Below are positions 1-6,972 of a stretch of 10,385 nt of DNA, piece after piece. The stretch comes from Thioalkalivibrio sp. (GTDB taxonomy: Bacteria > Pseudomonadota > Gammaproteobacteria > Ectothiorhodospirales > Ectothiorhodospiraceae). The notes beneath the pieces are model-generated. The model worked only from the letters and a program-made list of their open reading frames with translations, was not told the origin of the DNA and ran no database searches. The stretch spans positions 1-10,385 of the forward strand of contig SKNJ01000066.1 of NCBI GenBank assembly GCA_007120575.1, given 5' to 3'. A program made the position numbers and the translations under genes. Within the stretch, counting starts at the first letter, position 1. Each line of letters opens with the position of its first letter.

Positions 1-695
1 ATCGCCTGTGGCATGCCGGGCGTCTGTACGCAAGCTTTCGCGAAGGCGCGACCGATGCACAGCCGCGTGCCTGCCTCGACGATCATGCGCTGCTGCTGGA
101 GGCAACCCTGGCCCTGCTGGAAGCGGAGTGGGACAGCGATTTGCTGGACTGGGCGCAGACCCTGGCCGAGGTGCTGCTCGCGGACTTCCAGGACCATGAG
201 CACGGCGGCTTTTTCTACACCGCGCGCGACCACGAGGCACTGATCCAGCGGCCCAAGGTGTATGCCGATGACGCGATGGCCGCGGGCAATGGGATCGCCG
301 CGCAGACCCTGTTCAAACTCGGCTATCTGCTGGCGGACCCGCGCTATGTCGAGGCCGCCGAACACACCCTGGCGAACGCCGGGCCGATGATCGAGCAGGC
401 CCCGATCGGGCACATGAGTCTACTGACCGCGCTGGATATCCATCATCGTGCACCGCCGCTGGTGGTGTTGCGCGGCCCCGAGGCGGAGCTTGCGGCCTGG
501 CAGGAGCACCTGCGGGCACGCGGGAGCCCGGTCTGGAGTTTCGCGATCCCTGCCGGGGCCGACGGCCTGCCCCCTGCACTGACGGAAAAGACGGCCCCGG
601 AGAGCGGGGTGCGCGCCTATCTCTGTCACGGCATGCAATGTGCGCCACCGGTGTCCGCGCCGGATGCCCTGGACGCGGCACTGGACGGGGCTTGA
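1..695 (+). CDS. YyaL/SPATA20-type protein, C-terminal part (partial)
   Basis: The reading frame enters from outside the window (first full codon at base 3) and ends with TGA at 693-695, so only about the last 230 residues are visible. Full-length relatives carry an N-terminal thioredoxin-like DUF255 domain followed by an alpha/alpha six-barrel like those of sugar epimerases and glycosidases; only the barrel part is here. Recognisable family pieces are CLDDHALLLEATLAL near the start, the GGFFYTARDHEALIQRPK stretch, DDAMAAGNGIAAQ (usually N/D-x-A-x-P-S-G-N), and the closing AYLCHGMQCAPPVS, which matches the conserved cysteine-containing end of the family. The biochemical role of the family is unsettled; a redox or sugar-related function is only suggested by fold. 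It lies 70 bp upstream of a rhodanese gene on the same strand, which may be co-transcribed. Family assignment is fairly sure, function is not. Confidence 0.8.
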   Translation, partial: RLWHAGRLYASFREGATDAQPRACLDDHALLLEATLALLEAEWDSDLLDWAQTLAEVLLADFQDHEHGGFFYTARDHEALIQRPKVYADDAMAAGNGIAAQTLFKLGYLLADPRYVEAAEHTLANAGPMIEQAPIGHMSLLTALDIHHRAPPLVVLRGPEAELAAWQEHLRARGSPVWSFAIPAGADGLPPALTEKTAPESGVRAYLCHGMQCAPPVSAPDALDAALDGA

Positions 696-765
696 ATCCC
701 CGGGTTTTCACCCCACCATCCGCCTGTTTCCCGAATCCCTGTCATACACCCCAACGGAGCTATTG

Positions 766-1179
766 ATGAGCGAGAAGAAGTTGATGGATTTCATCGCCGA
801 GGCACGTCAGAACGTGCGCGAGATGTCGGTGACCGACCTGGCCGAGGCGCGCGCCAACGGCGCGGACTGGCTGCTGGTCGATGTGCGCGAGCCGTACGAA
901 TACGAAAAGGGCCATGTGCCCGAATCGCTGCTGATCCCGCGCGGCCTGCTGGAAGGCGCGGCGGATCCGAATACCCCGCACCGGATCGAGGCGCTGTACA
1001 GCGCCCGCGAGAAGCCGGTGGCCGTGATGTGCGCGACGGGCGGCCGTTCCGCGCTGTCGGTGCAGCGGCTGCAGGAGATGGGCTTCACCAACGTGGTGAA
1101 TGTCGCCGGCGGCTACAAGAACTGGGAGAGCGAGGACCTGCCGGTGGAGACCGGCGCCTACACCGGCCCGCTGCCGTAG
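766..1179 (+). CDS. single-domain rhodanese (sulfurtransferase-like)
   Basis: This is a 137-residue protein with one rhodanese domain. Rhodaneses move a sulfane sulfur through a persulfide on an active-site cysteine. Visible features are LLVDVREPYEYEKGHVPESLLIP (residues about 36-58, the CH2A-type motif) and the active loop CATGGRS, with the catalytic Cys at residue 89 and the usual C-x-x-G-x-R spacing. The closing NVAGGYKNWESEDLPVE is also typical. No signal peptide or membrane segment is seen, so it is probably cytoplasmic. The ATG at 766 was chosen because CGGAG (755-759) sits 6 bases upstream; the frame stays open upstream to 640, but that part lies inside the preceding gene's sequence and lacks rhodanese similarity. 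The physiological sulfur donor and acceptor cannot be told from sequence. It is followed by a strong hairpin, so it may end its own transcription unit. Confidence 0.9.
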   Translation: MSEKKLMDFIAEARQNVREMSVTDLAEARANGADWLLVDVREPYEYEKGHVPESLLIPRGLLEGAADPNTPHRIEALYSAREKPVAVMCATGGRSALSVQRLQEMGFTNVVNVAGGYKNWESEDLPVETGAYTGPLP

Positions 1180-1190
1180 CGCGCCGATCC

Positions 1191-1214
1191 ACGGTCCGGT
1201 ATTCACCGGACCGT
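1191..1214 (+). terminator. perfect 10-bp hairpin after the rhodanese gene, possible terminator without a T-tract
   Basis: ACGGTCCGGT at 1191-1200 and ACCGGACCGT at 1205-1214 are exact reverse complements separated by the 4-base loop ATTC. The hairpin starts 11 bases after the rhodanese stop. It is not followed by a run of T, so it is not a standard intrinsic terminator. It could be a factor-assisted terminator, an RNA-stabilising 3' end, or an operator for the downstream lipid genes. The pairing is certain, the role is not. Confidence 0.45.
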
Positions 1215-1239
1215 CATCGCCCGTACACACGGGTGTCAA
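1200..1239 (+). promoter_or_regulatory. weak Pho-box-like array upstream of olsB
   Basis: Heptamers phased every 11 bp resemble the PhoB half-site CTGTCAT: TATTCAC (1200), CCGTCAT (1211), CGTACAC (1222) and GTGTCAA (1233). They match at 3, 6, 3 and 5 of 7 positions. PhoB sites are 7-bp direct repeats with 4-bp spacers, so the spacing is right, but two repeats are poor and the second overlaps the hairpin stem. The position, 45-84 bp before the olsB start, would suit a promoter. It is a tentative call. Confidence 0.2.
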
Positions 1240-1283
1240 GCCTTGCGGGTAGCCTCCGGGACAGTTGATCCGGAGGTTGCCCG

Positions 1284-2102
1284 ATGTTCCTGCCCGAACC
1301 CCATCCCGCGGCTGACACCGCCCGCCCTGCGGAACCCGGCCTGCGTGCCCATCTGGCGTCCGGTCCCGCGGATCTCGAGGCGGCCCAGCGCCTGCGCTAC
1401 CAGGTGTTCGGCGAGGAGATGGGCGCCCGGCTTGCGGAGCCGGAATCCGGGCTGGATCGGGACCACCTGGATGCGCATTGCCACCATCTGCTGGTGCGCG
1501 ACGTACAGACAGGGGAGGTTGTCGCCTGCACACGGATCCTGACCGAGGAGAGCGCCAGCACCGCCGGTGGTTTCTACTCGCTGTCCGAGTTCGACCTGGG
1601 CCCGCTGACGAATCTCCCGGGGCGTACCCTGGAGGTGGGTCGAACCTGCGTGCGTGCCGATCATCGCCAGGGGGCGGCGATCCATACCCTCTGGGCCGGG
1701 CTCGCGCGCTTCATGCAGGCACATCAGTATGATCATCTGATCGGCTGCGCGAGTATCCCGCTGAGCGACCATACGCCCGCGCAGCTGGCCTGGCTCCGCC
1801 TGTTCCACCGGGTTTCCTCGCGTCTGCGGGTCACGCCGCGTCGGTCCCTGCCAAACTCGCTGTCCGTCTGGCACGGCACCCCCTCGCGGGTCGGTCTGCC
1901 ACCCTTGTTGAAGGCCTATCTGCGCCTGGGCGCGCGGGTCTGCGGAGAGGCTTGCCACGATCCCGATTTCAATGTCGCGGATGTTCTGATCCTCCTGAAT
2001 GTGCGGGAGATGCCGGATCGTTACCATCGGCATTTCCTGGGCGCGCATGCGCCCGATGATCGGGGAGTGGGACATGCGGGGACATCTGCGGGCACTGGGT
2101 AG
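1284..2102 (+). CDS. olsB: ornithine-acyl-ACP N-acyltransferase (OlsB-like, GNAT fold)
   Basis: OlsB transfers a 3-hydroxyacyl group from acyl-ACP to the alpha-amino group of ornithine, giving lyso-ornithine lipid. The 272-residue product matches this GNAT-like family (hemolysin-related acyltransferases) throughout: LRYQVFGEEMGA (residues 37-48), the D-x-LDAHCHHLLVRD region (60-73), VVACTRIL (79-86), GGFYSLSEFDL (95-105), LEVGRTCVRADHRQ (116-129) with the cofactor-loop region, LWAGLARFM and HLIGCASIPL (136-160). The C-terminal part, LPPLLKAYLRLGARVCGE followed by a DPDFNVADVLILLNV stretch, is typical of the longer gammaproteobacterial forms. The ATG at 1284 has CGGAGG (1271-1276) 7 bases upstream. 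The gene overlaps the start of the acyltransferase downstream by 29 bp, reproducing the olsB-olsA pairing known from Pseudomonas. An acyl-homoserine-lactone-synthase-like role is a remote alternative. Confidence 0.82.
   Translation: MFLPEPHPAADTARPAEPGLRAHLASGPADLEAAQRLRYQVFGEEMGARLAEPESGLDRDHLDAHCHHLLVRDVQTGEVVACTRILTEESASTAGGFYSLSEFDLGPLTNLPGRTLEVGRTCVRADHRQGAAIHTLWAGLARFMQAHQYDHLIGCASIPLSDHTPAQLAWLRLFHRVSSRLRVTPRRSLPNSLSVWHGTPSRVGLPPLLKAYLRLGARVCGEACHDPDFNVADVLILLNVREMPDRYHRHFLGAHAPDDRGVGHAGTSAGTG
2062..2067 (+). promoter_or_regulatory. ribosome binding site that decides the olsA start
   Basis: GGGGAG lies 6 bases before the ATG at 2074 and inside the end of olsB. It favours 2074 over the in-frame ATGs at 1999, 2047 and 2056, which would only add residues unlike the family's N-terminus. 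Confidence 0.6.
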
Positions 2103-2859
2103 GCTGATGCGAATCCTGGGTCATCTCCTGAAGGGGGTCGTGCTGACCGCGCTGAGCGGTGGGGGCGATGCCGGCGCGGAAAAGCGCCGGTGCATCCGGC
2201 ATGCCTGGTACGATCGCCTGCTGACGCTTTGCGGGGTGCATGTCCAGGTGCTTGGCAACCCCCCGGAACAGCCGGCGCTGGTGGTTGCCAACCACGTCTC
2301 GTGGCTGGATGTGGCGTTGCTTGGTGCGGCGCTGGATCCTGCCTTTCTGTCCAAGGCCGAGGTGGGGCGCTGGCCGGTGATCGGCTGGCTGGCACGGCGT
2401 CACGAGACCCGTTTTATCGAGCGCGGCGGACACCAGAGCGCGGCGCTGGCCGAGGCCCTGCAGGCCGGTCTCGCCGCCGGAGAGCGTCCGGTGGTTTTCC
2501 CCGAGGGGACCACCAGCCATGGCGGCGGGGTGCGCCGTTTCTATCCACGCCTGTTCGCGGCGGTGGCGGGCACTGGTTATCCGGTGCAGCCGGTGGCGCT
2601 GGACTACGAGCGGCCGGCCGGCGAGGGGACCCCGGTGGCGTTTATCGGCAACCAGGGTCTGCTGGCCAATCTGTGGCGTCTGTTGCAGCGCCCGCAGACT
2701 CGGGTGTCGCTCCATTTCCTGGCGCCGCTGGACAGCACGCGGCGCGATCGCCGGGAGCTCGCGGAGGCCTCGCGCACGGCCATCGTGCAGGCGCTGGGTG
2801 TGCCCGCCGAGCCGCTCTCCAGCCCGGATCGCGCGCGGCGCGGCGCGGGCAAGGCGTAG
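2074..2859 (+). CDS. olsA: PlsC-family O-acyltransferase, probable lyso-ornithine lipid acyltransferase
   Basis: The 261-residue protein belongs to the glycerolipid acyltransferase (PlsC/LPLAT) family, which esterifies a lysolipid with an acyl group from acyl-ACP or acyl-CoA at the inner membrane. All family blocks are visible: NHVSWLD (residues 73-79, catalytic H74-x4-D79), TRFIERGG (112-119, substrate-binding arginine), VFPEGTTS (141-148) and VQPVALDY (171-178). A hydrophobic stretch near residues 12-28 may anchor it to the membrane. The neighbour decides between substrates: directly after olsB, with a 29-bp overlap, the likely acceptor is lyso-ornithine lipid (OlsA). A general lysophosphatidate acyltransferase is the alternative, since the OlsA and PlsC enzymes share these motifs and some OlsA proteins use both substrates. 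The next gene begins 3 or 57 bp after its stop, so it probably belongs to the same operon. Confidence 0.78.
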   Translation: MRGHLRALGRLMRILGHLLKGVVLTALSGGGDAGAEKRRCIRHAWYDRLLTLCGVHVQVLGNPPEQPALVVANHVSWLDVALLGAALDPAFLSKAEVGRWPVIGWLARRHETRFIERGGHQSAALAEALQAGLAAGERPVVFPEGTTSHGGGVRRFYPRLFAAVAGTGYPVQPVALDYERPAGEGTPVAFIGNQGLLANLWRLLQRPQTRVSLHFLAPLDSTRRDRRELAEASRTAIVQALGVPAEPLSSPDRARRGAGKA

Positions 2860-2916
2860 ATCATGCGGGCCGTGACCCTTGTGTCCACGGTCCTGACGCC
2901 AGGGAGCCACGGATCC

Positions 2917-4164
2917 ATGCCAACACGAGCGTGTGCATCGGTCGGTGTCTCCTCGGTACCGGAAGTCCCGGGCAGGCCCCGGGACCTGGTGGTGGTCACC
3001 GAGACCTGGCCACCGGAGGTCAATGGCGTGGCGATGACCCTGGAACGACTGGTGGTCGGTCTGCGTCAACGCGGCCATCGCGTGCGGGTGGTGCGCCCCC
3101 GTCAGGCCGGTGAAGCGCGCGGATCCGAATCGTTACTCGATGATGAGACCCTGGTACCGGGCTGCCCGATCCCCGGGTATCGCGGGCTGCGCTTCGGGCT
3201 CCCGGCGGCGCGGCGACTGCGGGCTGCCTGGCGGGCGGATCCCCCGGACGCGGTGCACCTGGTGACCGAGGGGCCGCTGGGCCATTCCGCCCTGCGCGCG
3301 GCGCGCGCGCTTGGTTTGCCGGTCCTGGCCGGCTTCCACACCGACTTCGAGACCTATGCCCGCCACTACCGGCTGGCCTGGCTGGCCCCGCTGGTCGAGG
3401 CAATGCTGCGGCGCTTCCACAATCGCTGCGATCTGAACCTGATCCCGACCCGGGCACTGGCGGAGCATCTGGCGGCGCGCGGATTCGTGAATCTTGGGCT
3501 GCTGGCACGGGGCGTGGACACCCGCCTGTTCCATCCCGCCCGGCGCTCGCCGGAGCTGCGCGCGGCCTGGGGTGCGGGCCCCGAAGACCCGGTGCTGATG
3601 CACGTCGGTCGGGTCGCCCCGGAAAAGGACCTGGACCGGGTCGTGGAGGCGTTTCGCGCGGTCCGTGCGCGGCGGCCGCGTGCCCGTCTGGTGTTCGTAG
3701 GCGACGGCCCGTCGCGGGCGCGCCTGGAGCGCGCCTACCCCGATATTACGTTCGCCGGTGTCCAGCGCGGCGAGGACCTGGCGTCCCATTACGCGAGCGC
3801 GGATCTGTTCGTGTTCGCGTCTCTCTCCGAGACCTTCGGCAACGTGGTGACCGAGGCGATGGCCAGCGGCCTGCCGATCCTCGCCTTCGACCACGCGGCG
3901 GCCCATGAACATGTCGTGGACCGGGTGCACGGGCGCCGGGTGCCGGTGACCGGTGCTCGGGCCGGTGACGCCGCAGCGTTCGTGCAGGCGGCGGTGGAAC
4001 TCGCGGAAGGGTTTCGCGCGCGGCCCCGGGCCCGGGAGGCGATGGGCGAACAGGCCCGGGCGTGTGCCGCGGAGCTGGACTGGGGGGCGGTCATCGCGCG
4101 CCTGGAGCAGTACGTCGAGGAACTCCTGGAGACCCGCAGTGCGCCTGCTACAGCGAATGGATGA
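2917..4164 (+). CDS. GT4-family glycosyltransferase (MgtA/SqdX-like), probable glycolipid synthase
   Basis: This 415-residue GT-B enzyme transfers a sugar from a nucleotide-sugar with retention. The N-terminal acceptor domain starts with DLVVVTETWPPEVNGVAMTL, very like the MgtA, PimB and SqdX group that glycosylates diacylglycerol or phosphatidylinositol. VHLVTEGPLGHSAL and GFHTDFETYARHY follow. The donor domain shows HVGRVAPEKDL and the E-x7-E signature in SETFGNVVTEAM (Glu 305 and 313) followed by ASGLPILAF. No transmembrane helix is evident; such enzymes act at the cytoplasmic face of the membrane. The start is uncertain: ATG 2917 has AGGGAG (2901-2906) 10 bases upstream, while ATG 2863 would leave only 3 bp after olsA and has AAGG 8 bases upstream. 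The 18 extra residues lack family similarity. Donor sugar and acceptor cannot be read from sequence; diacylglycerol is inferred from neighbouring lipid genes. Confidence 0.82.
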   Translation: MPTRACASVGVSSVPEVPGRPRDLVVVTETWPPEVNGVAMTLERLVVGLRQRGHRVRVVRPRQAGEARGSESLLDDETLVPGCPIPGYRGLRFGLPAARRLRAAWRADPPDAVHLVTEGPLGHSALRAARALGLPVLAGFHTDFETYARHYRLAWLAPLVEAMLRRFHNRCDLNLIPTRALAEHLAARGFVNLGLLARGVDTRLFHPARRSPELRAAWGAGPEDPVLMHVGRVAPEKDLDRVVEAFRAVRARRPRARLVFVGDGPSRARLERAYPDITFAGVQRGEDLASHYASADLFVFASLSETFGNVVTEAMASGLPILAFDHAAAHEHVVDRVHGRRVPVTGARAGDAAAFVQAAVELAEGFRARPRAREAMGEQARACAAELDWGAVIARLEQYVEELLETRSAPATANG

Positions 4165-4672
4165 CCTCGAACTGGCGCTTTGCCATGTCTTCAATCAGTT
4201 CAACCGGCGTGCCCTGGTGCGGTGCTTCTTCGGCGCCGTCAGTCGTCTGGGCGACGGGGTGTTCTGGTATGTGCTGATGCTGATGTTGCCGGTTCTGCAC
4301 GGTGCCGGTGCTTTGCTCGTCAGCGCCCAGATGGCGCTGGTGGGTTTGCTTTCGCTGCCACTTTATCGCTGGCTGAAGCACACCACCGGTCGCGCCCGCC
4401 CCTGCCATCGTGACCGCGGCCTGCTGCGCAGCACGGATCCGCTGGACGAGTTCAGTTTTCCCTCGGGGCACACCATGCATGCCGTGGGTTTCAGCGTGGT
4501 CCTGGTGGCCTGGTATCCGGGGTGGGTCTGGGTAGCCGGCGGATTCACCGTGCTGGTGGCGATCTCGCGCCTGGTGCTGGGGCTGCATTACCCCAGCGAC
4601 GTGGCGATCGGGGCGCTGCTCGGGGCGGGGCTGGCGGGGCTCGGTCTCTGGGGTGTGGGGTTGGTCATCTGA
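4157..4672 (+). CDS. PAP2-family membrane lipid phosphatase
   Basis: This is a small, mostly hydrophobic 171-residue protein of the type 2 phosphatidic acid phosphatase family. The three signature motifs are intact: K74-x6-R81-P82 (KHTTGRARP), PSGH (102-105), and SRLVLGLHYPSD (137-148) with the S-R-x5-H-x3-D pattern; His105 and His144 are the expected catalytic residues. About five hydrophobic segments are visible. Family members remove phosphate from phosphatidate, phosphatidylglycerophosphate or undecaprenyl pyrophosphate, with the active site normally facing the periplasm. The ATG at 4157 overlaps the glycosyltransferase stop by 8 bases, suggesting translational coupling, although no clear Shine-Dalgarno is seen. 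In this context making diacylglycerol for the glycosyltransferase is an attractive role, but recycling undecaprenyl pyrophosphate is a real alternative. The family is certain, the substrate is inferred. Confidence 0.88.
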   Translation: MDDLELALCHVFNQFNRRALVRCFFGAVSRLGDGVFWYVLMLMLPVLHGAGALLVSAQMALVGLLSLPLYRWLKHTTGRARPCHRDRGLLRSTDPLDEFSFPSGHTMHAVGFSVVLVAWYPGWVWVAGGFTVLVAISRLVLGLHYPSDVAIGALLGAGLAGLGLWGVGLVI

Positions 4673-4688
4673 CAGCGGACACGGTGGA

Positions 4689-5537
4689 TCAGAGCGTGTT
4701 GCCCCGGCGGTCGCAGGGGGTCTGCCAGACCGGGATCTGGCGGGGGTCGGGGGTGTCGGTGTCCAGACGTGCGAGGGTCATCCGGTTGCCCCAGACGCAG
4801 CCGCTGTCCAGGGCCAGCCAGTCGGGGCCGCGGCGATGGCCCAGCGCGGCCCAGTGCCCGAATACGATGCGTTGCCTGGTGGCGCGGCGGTCCGGCAGCG
4901 CGAACCAGGGTTGCAGGTGTCCCGGGGCGTCCTCCGGCGGTCCGTTCGCTTCCAGCTCCAGCGTGCCGTCGCGGGTGACATAGCGCATCCGGGTAAAGGC
5001 GTTGATGGTGTAGCGCAGGCGGTCGTAGCCGCTCAGTCCCGGGTCCCAGGCGTCCGGCTGGTTGCCGTACATTACCTCGAACAGTGCCCGGCGGCGTTCC
5101 GGATCGCGCAGTTCGGCCTCCACCCGGCGCGCCTCGGACCGCGCCTGGTCGAGATCCCAGGCCGGCGGGATGCCGGCGTGCACCAGGACCCAGTCCGGAT
5201 CGGGGCTGTAGTGGAGCAGCGGGCGCTGGGCCAGCCACTCCAATAGCTCGGCGGCGTCTGGTTGGTCGAGCACGTCGCGCAGGGTGTCGCGTCCGCCGGG
5301 CGTGCGTTGCCCCTCGGCGGTGGCGAGCAGGTGCAGGTCGTGGTTGCCCAGTACGCAGGTGGCGGCATCCCCCAGCTCGCGGACCCGGCGCAGGCAGCCG
5401 GCCGAGTCCGGTCCGCGGTTGACCAGATCCCCGACCAGCCACAGGTGGTCGCGGTCCGGGTCGAAACGGACCTCGTCCAGCAGCCGGTCGAGCGGTTCGA
5501 GGCAGCCTTGCAGATCGCCGACGGCATACAGTGCCAT
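4689..5537 (-). CDS. apaH: symmetrical bis(5'-nucleosyl)-tetraphosphatase (Ap4A hydrolase)
   Basis: ApaH cleaves diadenosine tetraphosphate into two ADP, controlling this stress alarmone and the Np4 caps on RNA. The 282-residue length is close to that of the E. coli enzyme. The calcineurin-like metal-binding motifs are in order: GDLQGC (residues 7-12; many relatives have GDxHGC, and Gln here is common in the family), GDLVNRGPDS (36-45), GNHDLHLL (64-71), and VLVHAGIPP (117-125). Near the end come FGHWAALG and LDSGCVWGNRMTL. The ATG at 5537 gives the typical MALYAVGDLQG start and is preceded on its own strand by GAAGGGG. It is the last gene of the minus-strand cluster, 14 bp after apaG, and ends 16 bp from the convergent PAP2 gene. 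Confidence is very high. Confidence 0.97.
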   Translation of the reverse strand: MALYAVGDLQGCLEPLDRLLDEVRFDPDRDHLWLVGDLVNRGPDSAGCLRRVRELGDAATCVLGNHDLHLLATAEGQRTPGGRDTLRDVLDQPDAAELLEWLAQRPLLHYSPDPDWVLVHAGIPPAWDLDQARSEARRVEAELRDPERRRALFEVMYGNQPDAWDPGLSGYDRLRYTINAFTRMRYVTRDGTLELEANGPPEDAPGHLQPWFALPDRRATRQRIVFGHWAALGHRRGPDWLALDSGCVWGNRMTLARLDTDTPDPRQIPVWQTPCDRRGNTL

Positions 5538-5551
5538 GCGCCCCTTCCCGT

Positions 5552-5956
5552 CTAGTGCAGAGTCCGCGGTACGGACAGGGTGAATGGCGGGATCGGGGCG
5601 GCGAAGGTGTGTCCGCGCTGGTCGCGCATCTCGTAGCTGCCTTCCATGGTCCCGACCGGGGTCTCGATGACCGTCCCGCTGGTGTATTCGAAGCTCTCGC
5701 CCGGTTCGATCTGTGGCTGCTGGCCGATCACACCCTCGCCACGCACTTCCTGGGTCTGGTCGCGGCCGTCGCGGATGATCCAGTGGCGGTTGAGGAGCTG
5801 TACCGTCTGTGGGCCGGCGTTGCGGATGGTCACGTGATAGGCGAACACGTAGCGGTCGTCGTCGGGCGCGGACTGGTCCTCGACATAGGCGGTCGACACC
5901 TCGATCTCGATGGTGTGCTCGTCGGACGGGGCGGCGTTCTCGCTGGACATGGTCAT
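5552..5956 (-). CDS. apaG: ApaG/CorD family protein
   Basis: ApaG is a small fibronectin-III-like beta-sandwich protein encoded beside apaH in many proteobacteria. Its precise activity is unsettled, with links reported to cation efflux and nucleotide binding. The 134-residue product matches along its whole length: YVFAYHVTIRN, VQLLNRHWIIRDG, QEVRGEGVIGQQP, the glycine-rich region, SGTVIETPVGTMEGSY, and the end APIPPFTLSVPRTLH. The ATG at 5956 overlaps the glk stop as ATGA. An in-frame ATG at 5950 (MSSEN) is an equally family-like start and has a better distance (10 bases) from the GGAG; the choice changes two residues only. Tight coupling with glk upstream and apaH downstream indicates one transcript. 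Confidence 0.96.
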   Translation of the reverse strand: MTMSSENAAPSDEHTIEIEVSTAYVEDQSAPDDDRYVFAYHVTIRNAGPQTVQLLNRHWIIRDGRDQTQEVRGEGVIGQQPQIEPGESFEYTSGTVIETPVGTMEGSYEMRDQRGHTFAAPIPPFTLSVPRTLH

Positions 5957-6972
5957 GAGGCTCCGTGGGGTTCCTGGGTCAGGCGCAGGGCGCTGACGGC
6001 GGCGCCGAGCAGCCCGGGCTGTGGGTGCATGATAAGGGCTACTGGCAGCCCCTCAAGCAGGTGCGCCATCGGTGGGCGATTGGTGAACGCGGCGCGAAAC
6101 GCCGGCCCCTGGAGGTATCGCGACCAGCGCGGGGCGATGCCGCCGGCGAGATACACCCCGCCGTATGGCAACGCGGTCAGGGCCATGTCCGCGAGCTGCC
6201 CGCCGTACAGCCGCACGAAGCGCTCGATGACGCCGAGTGCTGCCGGGTGGCCCTGTTCGGCGAGTTCGTGGATTGCCACGGCGGGGTCGTCGGCACGCAG
6301 CGCCCCGTCCAGTCCGGCATCCGGCCGGCGGGTCTGTTCGAAGGCCGCGATCCGGGCGATGCCCGCGCCGCTGAGCAGGTGTTCGCGGGTGCAGTGGCCC
6401 TCTTGCTGGGTGACGAATCCGGCCAGGGCCGTCTCGTCGACGTCGGCCGGCGAGAAACGGGCGTGCCCGCCCTCGCCGGCATGGATGACCGGGGCCCGCG
6501 CGGGGCCGACCAGGCAGGTGCCCAGCCCGGTTCCGGCGCCGGCTACCAGACGCAGGCCCTCCGGGTCCGGGGTGCCGGTCTGGAGCGGGAGCAGATCCTG
6601 GTTCGCGTCCAGGGCATCCAGGCTGGCGCCGATCGCCGCGAAGTCATTGAGCAGGGCCACCGGCAGGCCCAGTGTGTCGCCCAGCGCCGCCGCCCGCAGG
6701 GTGGGCCAGTGCTGCAGGTTGGTGACGCGTGCCTCGGCATCGCCGTGGTCGGGGGTTACGGGGCCCGCGACCGCGAGGCCGGCCGCCCGGAATTCCACTC
6801 CGGCCGGCACCCGGTCGCGGCGCCATTGTTGCAGGATGCCGGACAGGTCGGGGTGCTCGCGGCTGGGGTAGACACCGGTGTCGTGCAGGCTCCACTGGCC
6901 CGTCGCGTGGCGGGCCCGCGCGATGCGGGTATTGGTTCCACCGATATCGGCGACGATCAGGTCCGTGGTCAT
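5953..6972 (-). CDS. glk: glucokinase (bacterial Glk type)
   Basis: Glk phosphorylates intracellular glucose to glucose-6-phosphate with ATP in the cytoplasm. The 339-residue protein is slightly longer than E. coli Glk (321). Diagnostic pieces are VADIGGTNTR (residues 7-16, phosphate-binding loop), LLNDFAAIG (108-116) with catalytic Asp110, GAGTGLG (145-151), HAGEGGHARF (164-173, glucose binding), and VYLAGGIAPRW (273-283), all of the E. coli-type Glk family and unlike ROK kinases with zinc motifs. The frame is open 20 codons further upstream, but ATG 6972 places the MTTDLIVADIGG start where the family begins. The Shine-Dalgarno is weak (GCGAG). Its stop overlaps the apaG start in an ATGA. 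It sits where rsmA is usually followed directly by apaG, so it is an insertion into a conserved order; 128 bp separate it from rsmA. Confidence 0.94.
   Translation of the reverse strand: MTTDLIVADIGGTNTRIARARHATGQWSLHDTGVYPSREHPDLSGILQQWRRDRVPAGVEFRAAGLAVAGPVTPDHGDAEARVTNLQHWPTLRAAALGDTLGLPVALLNDFAAIGASLDALDANQDLLPLQTGTPDPEGLRLVAGAGTGLGTCLVGPARAPVIHAGEGGHARFSPADVDETALAGFVTQQEGHCTREHLLSGAGIARIAAFEQTRRPDAGLDGALRADDPAVAIHELAEQGHPAALGVIERFVRLYGGQLADMALTALPYGGVYLAGGIAPRWSRYLQGPAFRAAFTNRPPMAHLLEGLPVALIMHPQPGLLGAAVSALRLTQEPHGAS

Noticed and set aside
692..715. GGGG/CCCC pairing followed by GGTTTTC after the YyaL-type gene as an intrinsic terminator
   Set aside because: The stem is only four pairs, partly inside the coding end, and the T-run has four bases; too weak to call.
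739..745. A perfect CTGTCAT heptamer before the rhodanese gene as a Pho-box half-site
   Set aside because: No second half-site lies 11 bp on either side, and one 7-mer is expected by chance in a 10-kb window.
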